Origin: Planctomycetota bacterium
Lineage (GTDB): Bacteria > Planctomycetota > Phycisphaerae > Sedimentisphaerales > Anaerohalosphaeraceae
Direction of reading: 5' to 3'
Assembly (NCBI GenBank): GCA_019456245.1
Contig: VRUF01000037.1
Coordinates: forward strand, 1 to 6,534
DNA: 6,534 nucleotides
Made by a program: the position numbers and the translations under genes. Each line of letters begins with the position of its first letter. The first letter of the stretch is position 1. The notes under the pieces were generated by a model. That model worked only from the letters and a program-made list of their open reading frames with translations, searched no databases and was not told the DNA's origin. Of this stretch, positions 1-5,374 are shown piece by piece.

Positions 1-189
1 GTCTTCGTCGGTAAGGCTGCCGAGATCAACATCGGGAAAAGATATTTCAGACCACTCGACAACATTTGCAACGGTACATGATATATTACATGTGGCACTT
101 GCCGGCGGCCCAACTGCCAGGGACGGGACCGGCGAACTTGACAAGAGGCATCCTGCCAACAAAATGATTGATAATCCAGCGTTTTTCAT
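1..189 (-). CDS. Small secreted subunit-like protein, N-terminal part (3' end outside window)
   Basis: Reading the minus strand from ATG at 189-187 gives 63 open residues up to the window edge. The first ~32 form a signal peptide: Lys2, a hydrophobic core at about 5-16, and a possible cleavage site after ALA-like (SLA, 25) or ASA (32). The following stretch, ATCNISCTVANVVEW (32-46), matches ATCAISVTVDTIVEW in the 188-aa protein encoded at 534 at 9 of 15 positions, with Cys34 at the same residue number. It is therefore a third, divergently transcribed paralog of the subunit-like family in this locus. An in-frame GTG lies directly upstream (192-190), and a stop at 207-205 closes the frame, so only these two starts are possible. 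LAGC at 11-14 resembles a lipobox, but the signal would be unusually short. Function is unknown; by context it is an exported structural subunit. The plus-strand open frame over the same bases is a shadow. Confidence 0.8.
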   Translation of the reverse strand, partial: MKNAGLSIILLAGCLLSSSPVPSLAVGPPASATCNISCTVANVVEWSEISFPDVDLGSLTDED

Positions 190-192
190 CAC

Positions 193-533
193 CCTGTCAT
201 TATATCAAATCAAGGTAGGAAAGTCAAGGATACCAGTTCATCCGAAGGTTATGGGACTTTCGGTTATTACTAAGAAAAATTAAATAATTATTCCTGAGAT
301 GGTGAGTTTAAGGTTTTGGCGGTGTGTTTTCGTGTGTTATTGATTGTATTAATGGGATTTTGATGAGTATGAGGTCCTATAACCGGTATGAATTTTTGCT
401 GATTTTGGTTAGACAGTAGTGAAGGTGGATTTGCATTAAGTGTGTATTTTATTAAGCCGATAGTTTTGAGCACGGGACCACGGTATTAAAAAGTGGTTTG
501 TAAAGAAATCAGTGATTATGCGGGATTTACGTT
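193..533. other. Divergent intergenic region, C-poor on the plus strand
   Basis: This stretch separates the minus-strand and plus-strand subunit genes. It holds the minus-strand promoter at its left end, an AT-rich block at about 270-293, and a strongly G/T-rich block at 299-360 in which only 2 of the 60 bases at 301-360 are C. I looked for a plus-strand promoter for the five-gene run. Hexamers such as TATAAC (378-383) and TATTAA (484-489) exist, but none has a convincing -35 partner at 16-18 bases. A weak SD, GGGA at 522-525, precedes the ATG at 534. The minus-strand frame at 288-473 has no usable start signal and looks like chance. Confidence 0.6.
199..227 (-). promoter_or_regulatory. Sigma70-type promoter, apparently driving a leaderless transcript
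   Basis: On the minus strand there is a -35 box TTGACT (227-222), a 17-base spacer and a perfect -10 box TATAAT (204-199). Counting from the -10 box puts +1 at about position 192, which is the G of GTG immediately followed by ATG (189-187). The predicted mRNA therefore has no 5' leader. An AGGG at 195-192 is only 2 bases from the ATG, too close to act as a normal ribosome-binding site. The boxes are read directly; the transcription start is inferred. Confidence 0.75.
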
Positions 534-1100
534 ATGAATAGTTTGTCGAAATTCTTATTGCTTTGTGCAGTTTGCATTGTAGTGATTGCTTTTACTGTGG
601 AATCGACATTTGGTGCCACCGATCTCGCTACATGTGCCATATCTGTAACGGTTGATACTATCGTAGAGTGGGTGCCCGGGAATTTTCCCGCTATTAACCT
701 GGATACGGAGGAATCTTCAATTTCCAACCGGGATGATAGTCCGGAAGGCAATAAGTCCCTGGTATTATACCTAAATGGTAATACGACGCTTACCGCGAAC
801 ACTACGGGGACGACCGCTCAATTGACAGATGGTTCAGACTTTCTTATTACAAAATATACGTTAACGTTTGATGGTAATGGAGTCGCCGCTTCAGGTGCCA
901 CCGATGCCGTTATAGCTACCATTGGTTCGGATACCTTGGAAGATTATAGCACTTTTCTAAATCCAGGGCTGCTTATAACTCATATTAGTGAAGATGGTGC
1001 GACTACGGCTACACTGGGTGTCGAGGCGACGAATGACACTGGCACCCTTGCCGATGCCGGTAGTTATTCATGCACACAAACCATTACCGCTACCTGGTAA
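534..1100 (+). CDS. Small secreted beta-rich subunit-like protein (paralog 1)
   Basis: The product has 188 residues. Residues 1-27 form a signal peptide: Lys6, hydrophobic core 7-20, likely cleavage at TFG|ATD. The mature part is rich in Thr, Ser, Asp and Gly, with alternating hydrophobic stretches typical of a beta-sandwich, and has no second membrane segment. Shared blocks with the protein ending at 4595 are DFLITKYTLTFDGNG (102-116), GATD (121-124) and the C-terminal ADAGSYSCTQTITATW (173-188). The ending resembles the final strand of spore-coat-U and archaic chaperone-usher pilin subunits (a recalled similarity, not a search result). The mature protein has exactly two cysteines, Cys34 and Cys180, a possible disulfide. 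Start: ATG at 534 with GGGA 8 bases upstream. It is first in the run, 67 bases before the chaperone-like gene, and I see no clear terminator between them. I infer a major exported or fibre-forming subunit; a matrix or surface-coat protein is the alternative. Confidence 0.85.
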   Translation: MNSLSKFLLLCAVCIVVIAFTVESTFGATDLATCAISVTVDTIVEWVPGNFPAINLDTEESSISNRDDSPEGNKSLVLYLNGNTTLTANTTGTTAQLTDGSDFLITKYTLTFDGNGVAASGATDAVIATIGSDTLEDYSTFLNPGLLITHISEDGATTATLGVEATNDTGTLADAGSYSCTQTITATW

Positions 1101-1167
1101 ACTAATACTTAATCTGATTTGGAGCTAAGAATATTTAGTCAATAAGATTTAAATTAAGAGAATAATC

Positions 1168-2478
1168 ATGAAAAGGAATTCGCATATTTGCTTTGGAGGA
1201 GCAGGGTTGATTGCCCTGTTCTTTTTTATTTTACAGGGGATTGGTTTTGCGGGTATAGCGGTGACTCCGCTGCAGCAGTGGGTCGAGGCCAAACCAGGTA
1301 GAAACGCTACCTTCTATATCACAGTGACCAATAACAAGCGAAATGAACAAGGTCAACCCTGTCCAGTCAAGGTGAATATACTGGATTTCACGGTTTCCGA
1401 GACGGGTCAACTTTCCTTTGGTCCGGAACAGAAACACGCAAGATCCGCCGCGGATTGGATTAGCATTGAAGAGAACAAAATTGTTTTTGAGTCGGGTGAA
1501 TCCAGAAAGATAAAGTTCAATGTGTCCGTCCCTATGAATGCCGATGGTGATTACTGGGCCGCTGCTATGATCGAGATCGGTGAAACCAGAGAGGGCGAAA
1601 AAGGGGTGCAGGTAAAGTTTCGGACGGGCTCCGGCATATTCATCCATGTGGCCAGGAGAAACTACATCGAACGCGGAAGTATTATTGAATCAAATGTTAA
1701 CATACCAGAGTTTGCTACAACCGATAATCTTACCGAAGAGATTTCCACAGAGTCGGCTTCTGAGGAAGTCAAGAAAGATCCAGTATTTAAAATAAATGCG
1801 AAACTGAAAAACGATGGTTTGGTGGCGATTCTGGCAAGAGGGAAAGCCTATCTTTATTCGAATGGCTGGCGGAGAGTAGCTACTATTCCGTTGCATGCGG
1901 GCCGAAGACGAGTGCTGCCGGATGACGATCGCTGGTTTACGGGTGTGATGGCGCAGCCTTTGCCCGCCGGAGATTACAAGCTGCGTGTATTCTTTGCATC
2001 TGATTCGAAGTACAAGCGGACGATGACTCGTGACATGGAGTTTTCGATAAGCGATGAAAAAGCGGTTTCGTGGATGGCGGATTTTGTGAATAACGACAGC
2101 AGGGAGACGCTTGGTATCAAACCGCAAAATATCGCGTTGCAATTGAATCCCGGTCGCCTTACGGCAGCGCGGTTTCAGGTTACTAACCAGACATTAGGTA
2201 CAGTTCTTATGAACTGTAGTGTTGAGGGCGAAGGGGCTTCTGCTGATTGGATTGAGATGAAGACGATTGATTTTACTCTTGCTCCCAAGGGTAGTCATTC
2301 TGCGGCATGCCTGGTGAAAGTTCCCGTCGATGCCAAGGCCGGAGAATATAAATGGACGATTAATATCGAGACCGAACGTCCGTCGCTTAGTAGCCAGGGA
2401 GAGAATAATATCGAACGGTATAAAATACCTCTCAGCGTTGTCGTAGATGATACTTCTCATCTTGTAGTAAATAAATAA
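1168..2478 (+). CDS. Periplasmic Ig-like protein resembling a pilus-assembly chaperone
   Basis: The product has 436 residues. The signal peptide is 1-28 (GFA|GIA). Three domains are visible. Domain 1 (about 29-165) opens with VTPLQQWVEAKPGRNATFYI and contains ADWISIEENKIVF...SGESRKIKFNVSVP, the beta-strand layout of PapD-like and DUF916-like chaperone domains. Domain 2 (about 204-295) has the LKNDG...LPAGDYKLRVFF pattern common after such domains. Domain 3 (about 318-428) repeats domain 1: PGRLTAARFQVTN and ADWIEMKTIDFTLAPKGS...VKVPVDAKAGEY. Unlike WxL-interacting DUF916/DUF3324 proteins there is no C-terminal membrane segment, so it is probably soluble in the periplasm. It is about twice the length of a classical two-domain chaperone. 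Between a subunit gene and the secretin gene, its inferred role is to hold or deliver the small subunits. Start: ATG with AAGAG 7 bases upstream. The chaperone role is family-based inference; an Ig-like structural protein is the alternative. Confidence 0.8.
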   Translation: MKRNSHICFGGAGLIALFFFILQGIGFAGIAVTPLQQWVEAKPGRNATFYITVTNNKRNEQGQPCPVKVNILDFTVSETGQLSFGPEQKHARSAADWISIEENKIVFESGESRKIKFNVSVPMNADGDYWAAAMIEIGETREGEKGVQVKFRTGSGIFIHVARRNYIERGSIIESNVNIPEFATTDNLTEEISTESASEEVKKDPVFKINAKLKNDGLVAILARGKAYLYSNGWRRVATIPLHAGRRRVLPDDDRWFTGVMAQPLPAGDYKLRVFFASDSKYKRTMTRDMEFSISDEKAVSWMADFVNNDSRETLGIKPQNIALQLNPGRLTAARFQVTNQTLGTVLMNCSVEGEGASADWIEMKTIDFTLAPKGSHSAACLVKVPVDAKAGEYKWTINIETERPSLSSQGENNIERYKIPLSVVVDDTSHLVVNK

Positions 2479-2480
2479 GG
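2476..2480 (+). promoter_or_regulatory. SD of the secretin gene overlapping the previous stop codon
   Basis: The TAA stop of the chaperone-like gene (2476-2478) is the first three bases of TAAGG, which lies 9 bases before the secretin ATG (2490). Ribosomes terminating on the first gene would sit on the initiation site of the second, so the two are probably translationally coupled. Confidence 0.6.
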
Positions 2481-2489
2481 TTAACTATA

Positions 2490-4040
2490 ATGAAGTTAAC
2501 AACGAGACAAAAATTAATTTTCATAGCGAGCATATCGCTGACCCTTGTTTTTGGCGGTATTACCGTCGGCGGTGAAGATGTAGATGGTCAAACGCCGATA
2601 AGCGTTCACAACGTTTGGGTGGATGTTCCCCTGGGGCAGGTTTTTCGGGATATATCGATCGAGACCGGTGTGATTATCGCTACGTGTCCTCATATGCCCG
2701 ACCCCCTTGTGTCGCTTGACGCCGGTTTAGGGAAAGATTTGGATGTTTGCCTTGGAGAGTTGATTACGGGGCAGGGCCTTTTTGTTAATCAAAGGAGTAA
2801 GCGGTTTTATCTTATAAGCGGCGGCGATCCGTTATGTCCGAGTGCTTTGGAGACGGCAACTTCAAAACGTATCGACCTGAAGTATATAACGGCGAGGCAC
2901 CTTCAGTCATCGATACCTAAATCGATGGAGAAATACATTACAACCGGTGAACGAATGAATGAAATTTTTGTGTATGCGCTGCCGGAAATTTCATCGCATG
3001 TAATGGACCTCGTTCGTAAGCTTGATATCCCGCGTCAGCAGGTGATGCTTGAGGTTCTTGTGGTGGATATATGGGAAGATACGACCGATAAACTTGGATT
3101 GAACTGGGATTTTTCCAGTCCGCATACGGCGTTTAACACGCTTGATGGCGCAGGATCTTTTACGGGTCTTGGGAGTTATGCAAGTATTGCAGCGAGCAAT
3201 CTGACTCAATTGAGTTTGACACTTAACGCACTGATTTCGGAGAAACGCGCGAGCATTCGTTCGCGTCCGAGAGTTGCAACCCTTAACGGTGAAAAAGCAT
3301 CTATCGATATCTCTCTCGACGAGTATTTTTCGATAGCTACTGATGTTTACGGTGGGTCTTTGCGTACAAAACTTGAGGTGATAAAGTCGGGTGTTCTGTT
3401 GGAAATTACGCCTCATATCGGCGATGACGGTGATATTACCGTTGACGTTATGACGGAAGTAAGCGATGTTGCCTCGCGTCAAAATACGGCTACCGGTCAA
3501 TCAGGAGCCAGCGGTGATCTGCCTGTGATCAGGCGCCGCAAGGCAAATACCCGTGTGAGGGTCAAAGAGGGCGATGCGATTGTGATAGGCGGTCTTATCG
3601 AGGTACAGGAGACAACCGACCGTAAGAAAGTTCCGTTTCTGGGGTCGCTTCCTATCGTAGGCGGTCTTTTCACGAGCAAAGAAGACAGGACTTCTAAAAA
3701 GGAAGTTATGATATTTATTACTCCGAGGATAATGCAGGAAGGGACGATTGCCGTTTCGGATCGTCATGAGCTGATAGATGAAGTTCAAGAAGCTGAAGAG
3801 CTTCGAGATGTTGCTACTTTTTTTGACGTTCGCAATTATAAAGGTCATGCAGATGTTAAGAAAGTTTCCGGTGAAAGTGAAACGGTGGATTATTATTCGG
3901 ATGAGTTTGTCAGTGCGTTAGAAATACAAGAGCAGGCAGATGATGAGGCGGCAGAGTCCCGTTCAGACGGGCTGCTTGATCCTGATGAAGAACGCAAGAT
4001 GCTGCTGGAAGCGATTGCGTTACTTGATACAGAAAAATAA
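2490..4040 (+). CDS. Compact outer-membrane secretin (type II/III secretin family)
   Basis: The product has 516 residues. A signal peptide occupies about 1-28. An STN-type N0 domain follows at about 43-110 (VPLGQVFRDISIETG to LITGQGLFV), then one N1-like ring domain at about 126-180 ending LVRKLDIPRQQV, and the secretin beta-barrel domain at about 185-413. Family hallmarks are SRPRVATLNGEKASI (258-272), LEITPHIGDDGDI (304-316), VKEGDAIVIGGL (358-369) and VPFLGSLPIVGGLF (381-394), with EVMIFITPRIM closing the barrel. It is shorter than usual GspD or PilQ (650 or more residues) and lacks N2/N3 and AMIN domains. A ~100-residue acidic C-terminal tail (414-516) follows the barrel and could bind a pilotin or an assembly partner. 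Cys66 and Cys87 in the STN domain could pair. Role: multimeric gated pore in the outer membrane. No secretion ATPase, platform protein or pseudopilin is encoded in this window, and the flanking genes suggest it exports the small subunits. Confidence 0.95.
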   Translation: MKLTTRQKLIFIASISLTLVFGGITVGGEDVDGQTPISVHNVWVDVPLGQVFRDISIETGVIIATCPHMPDPLVSLDAGLGKDLDVCLGELITGQGLFVNQRSKRFYLISGGDPLCPSALETATSKRIDLKYITARHLQSSIPKSMEKYITTGERMNEIFVYALPEISSHVMDLVRKLDIPRQQVMLEVLVVDIWEDTTDKLGLNWDFSSPHTAFNTLDGAGSFTGLGSYASIAASNLTQLSLTLNALISEKRASIRSRPRVATLNGEKASIDISLDEYFSIATDVYGGSLRTKLEVIKSGVLLEITPHIGDDGDITVDVMTEVSDVASRQNTATGQSGASGDLPVIRRRKANTRVRVKEGDAIVIGGLIEVQETTDRKKVPFLGSLPIVGGLFTSKEDRTSKKEVMIFITPRIMQEGTIAVSDRHELIDEVQEAEELRDVATFFDVRNYKGHADVKKVSGESETVDYYSDEFVSALEIQEQADDEAAESRSDGLLDPDEERKMLLEAIALLDTEK

Positions 4041-4105
4041 AATTAAAAATCAAAATTATGGAAACGGCCTTTGGTCGAGATGAGTTAATATAAAGTTTTT
4101 TGTTT

Positions 4106-4121
4106 GGAGTTGTTGTCAGTG
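4106..4121 (+). promoter_or_regulatory. SD and GTG start of the second subunit gene
   Basis: GGAG at 4106-4109 is followed after 9 bases by GTG (4119-4121). The longer frame would begin at TTG 4104, but that codon overlaps the GGAG itself and has no purine-rich sequence upstream. The GTG start also gives a well-formed signal peptide beginning MKSVVGY. Confidence 0.7.
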
Positions 4122-4595
4122 AAATCTGTTGTTGGATATATTTTGGTTTTGGTAATTGTTCCAGTGCATATTTTTGCGGCTGTTGTGAACTGGAGTGGCA
4201 ATTTTGGCGATATTATTTTGCCGAATATTACCAGCCAGGGACAGATTCGTGAAGACAGTTCTACGATTACGCTCTTTTTAGACGGAGACGCTGAAATTTC
4301 CGCTAACAATACCGTAAGCGGACCGGCAGAATTGTCCAGTGCGACGGATATACTCGTAACGAAGTATATGCTGTCTTTTGATGGCGACGGGGCCAGTGCT
4401 ACCGGTGCAGATGATACCTCCTATGAAACTTACAATTCTTTTATCTCGACTCCTGTGACAATATTATACGTGGCAAGTGACGGTGAAGTAGATGTAACCC
4501 TATATGTTCAAGCAAGCAATTATCCCGACAATGTGGCGGATTCGGGTGCATATACCGCGACACAAACTCTTACAGTTACCTGGACAGGACCATGA
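4119..4595 (+). CDS. Small secreted beta-rich subunit-like protein (paralog 2)
   Basis: From the GTG at 4119 the product has 158 residues (163 if TTG 4104 were used). Residues 1-20 form a signal peptide (MKSVVGYILV core, cleavage near IFA|AVV). It aligns with the 188-aa protein encoded at 534: TDILVTKYMLSFDGDG against SDFLITKYTLTFDGNG, GADD against GATD, and VADSGAYTATQTLTVTW against LADAGSYSCTQTITATW. The mature protein has no cysteine, so both positions filled by Cys34 and Cys180 in the paralog are lost. It also starts at the conserved VVNW, lacking the ~14-residue ATCxISxTV segment found before VEW in the other two paralogs, and it carries a short TGP tail after the final Trp. It follows the secretin gene by 78 bases and overlaps the next gene by 4 bases. 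A minor, tip or terminal subunit is possible; that is inference. Function is otherwise unknown. Confidence 0.85.
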   Translation: MKSVVGYILVLVIVPVHIFAAVVNWSGNFGDIILPNITSQGQIREDSSTITLFLDGDAEISANNTVSGPAELSSATDILVTKYMLSFDGDGASATGADDTSYETYNSFISTPVTILYVASDGEVDVTLYVQASNYPDNVADSGAYTATQTLTVTWTGP

Positions 4596-4597
4596 TG
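4586..4597 (+). promoter_or_regulatory. Translational coupling site between subunit 2 and the coiled-coil gene
   Basis: The stop TGA of the subunit gene (4593-4595) is embedded in CATGATGAAT, giving two in-frame starts for the next gene: ATG 4592 and ATG 4595. AGGA at 4586-4589 lies 2 bases from the first and 5 from the second, so the second ATG is slightly favoured. Either way, termination and initiation coincide and the two products are probably made in a linked ratio. Confidence 0.65.
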
Positions 4598-5194
4598 AAT
4601 ACTGATTATAGCGAAATACTTTTACAGGAAGAAGAACGGGCATTGCGTATCGAAGAATCGATCGTTGATTTACAAAAGCGATTTGCTCTTTGCGAAGCTG
4701 GCGTCACTGCCGATGAGATGGTCGAGATCGGGGAAGTACTTGATGACAGCAAACTTCTTCTGGGTGTAATAGACAAACAGGCGACGAGTAAAAGTATATG
4801 GCAAATCGCTTGTGCTTGTTTGGTGCTGGTGTTAATGGCTGGGTCCTTTGTGTGCTACGATCTGTATGTCAGCGGTGAAAGCCAGATGGCCAAGCTTGGG
4901 AATGCAGAGGCGAATGTTCAAACGGCAGGGAGCGCACTTGCCAGGGCAGAGGGAAAAGTTAAAGCTCTGGAAGCCGAACTGGCCGCTTCGAAGGGAGAGC
5001 TTGAGCGTGTCACAGAAGAATTGGCCGGTTCGAAGAATGAGGTGAAGGCGTTTATGAGTGCCCTTGCCGAATCGAACGTCAAGGTAGAGGGGCTGAAAAA
5101 GCAACTGACGGATACCTCTAGCCAACTTAAAGACTTGCAGGATCGCAACGATCAGGTTGTAAAGAAGATGAAAGAACGACTTGAGCAACTTTAA
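4592..5194 (+). CDS. Bitopic inner-membrane protein with periplasmic coiled coil
   Basis: The product has 200 residues (199 from the second ATG). Residues 1-68 are a charged, mainly helical N-terminal region, expected in the cytoplasm. One membrane segment lies at about 69-92 (IWQIACACLVLVLMAGSFV), preceded by Lys62 and Lys67, which by the positive-inside rule places the N-terminus inside. Residues 100-183 are six consecutive 14-residue units with consensus xxLAxSxxxVKxLx, two heptads each, followed by a basic amphipathic end (184-200). This predicts a long periplasmic coiled coil of about 100 residues, roughly 15 nm if fully extended. I recognise no named family. Placement at the end of the secretin gene run suggests it links the inner membrane to the secretin or subunits, comparable in topology only to GspC or PilN/PilO-type connectors. 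A general scaffold or sensor remains possible. Confidence 0.8.
   Translation: MMNTDYSEILLQEEERALRIEESIVDLQKRFALCEAGVTADEMVEIGEVLDDSKLLLGVIDKQATSKSIWQIACACLVLVLMAGSFVCYDLYVSGESQMAKLGNAEANVQTAGSALARAEGKVKALEAELAASKGELERVTEELAGSKNEVKAFMSALAESNVKVEGLKKQLTDTSSQLKDLQDRNDQVVKKMKERLEQL
4889..5140 (+). repeat. Six imperfect 42-bp (14-residue) tandem repeats inside the coiled-coil gene
   Basis: Units start at residues 100, 114, 128, 142, 156 and 170 of the 200-aa protein. Examples are SALARAEGKVKALE, AELAASKGELERVT, EELAGSKNEVKAFM and SALAESNVKVEGLK. Units 3 and 4 are also close at DNA level (CTGGCCGCTTCGAAG against TTGGCCGGTTCGAAG). The phase is kept throughout without insertions, pointing to growth of the coiled coil by duplication of a two-heptad unit. 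Confidence 0.75.
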
Positions 5195-5226
5195 ACGCTG
5201 GTGTTTTAAACGATTTTCCAGTTTTT
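5195..5226 (+). terminator. Possible weak terminator after the coiled-coil gene
   Basis: CTGG (5198-5201) can pair with CCAG (5218-5221), and TTTTT (5222-5226) follows. The stem is only 4 bp, extendable by a G-U pair and AAA/TTT across one mismatch, with a 16-base loop. This is weak evidence for intrinsic termination; its position right after the last gene of the run is the main support. Confidence 0.25.
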
Positions 5227-5374
5227 GTGGGGCAAAAGGGGGACTTTTAGGGTGAAAAACAAGGTTTTGTGGGAAATTTTGAGGACGGGATGGGGTTTTG
5301 TTTTGATTTTAAAGTCTAAACATGTTGTACTTGACAGTCTTGTTTGAGATATTGAATCCTACAGGGATAGCGTA

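Noticed and set aside
148..189. Lipoprotein signal (LAGC at residues 11-14) in the minus-strand paralog
   Set aside because: The Cys would be at residue 14 after a very short signal, and later ASA and SLA sites fit ordinary cleavage. The plus-strand paralogs have no lipobox. Kept only as an alternative.
92..283. Plus-strand open frame of 63 codons (open to the window edge in fact)
   Set aside because: It overlies the minus-strand paralog and its promoter, starts with GTG without an SD, and its translation has no recognisable pattern, whereas the minus strand matches the 188-aa subunit.
288..473. Minus-strand open frame of 61 codons in the divergent intergenic region
   Set aside because: GTG start without a purine-rich site upstream. 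Its Asn/Thr/Pro-rich composition is what C-poor intergenic DNA yields by chance on the complementary strand.
1120..1140. CTAAGAATATTTAG hairpin between the first subunit and the chaperone-like gene
   Set aside because: Four A/T-rich pairs plus one wobble and no following T-run; too weak for a terminator or a processing site.
2490..4040. Assignment of the locus to a standard type II secretion or type IV pilus operon
   Set aside because: Only the secretin is shared with those systems. No ATPase, platform protein, PilM/N/O or prepilin-type (GFxxxE) signal is encoded here, and the small subunits have ordinary signal peptides.
4064..4076. CGGCCTTTGGTCG hairpin after the secretin gene
   Set aside because: Five pairs including a G-U, with the nearest T-run about 20 bases away, so it is not a convincing intrinsic terminator.
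4104..4118. TTG 4104 as start of the second subunit gene
   Set aside because: It overlaps the GGAG that serves GTG 4119 and lacks its own SD. The five extra residues add nothing to the signal peptide.
4832..5188. Minus-strand and alternative-frame open reading frames over the coiled-coil gene
   Set aside because: They are shadows produced by the 42-bp repeats and codon bias of the real gene; no start signals and no coherent protein features.
5303..5360. Promoters for the DUF4954 gene: TTGATT (5303-5308) with TGTACT (5326-5331), or TTGACA (5331-5336)
   Set aside because: The first pair matches consensus at only 4 of 6 in each box. The second has a perfect -35 but no -10 better than GAATCC or AATCCT at the right distance. 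Neither is strong enough to annotate.
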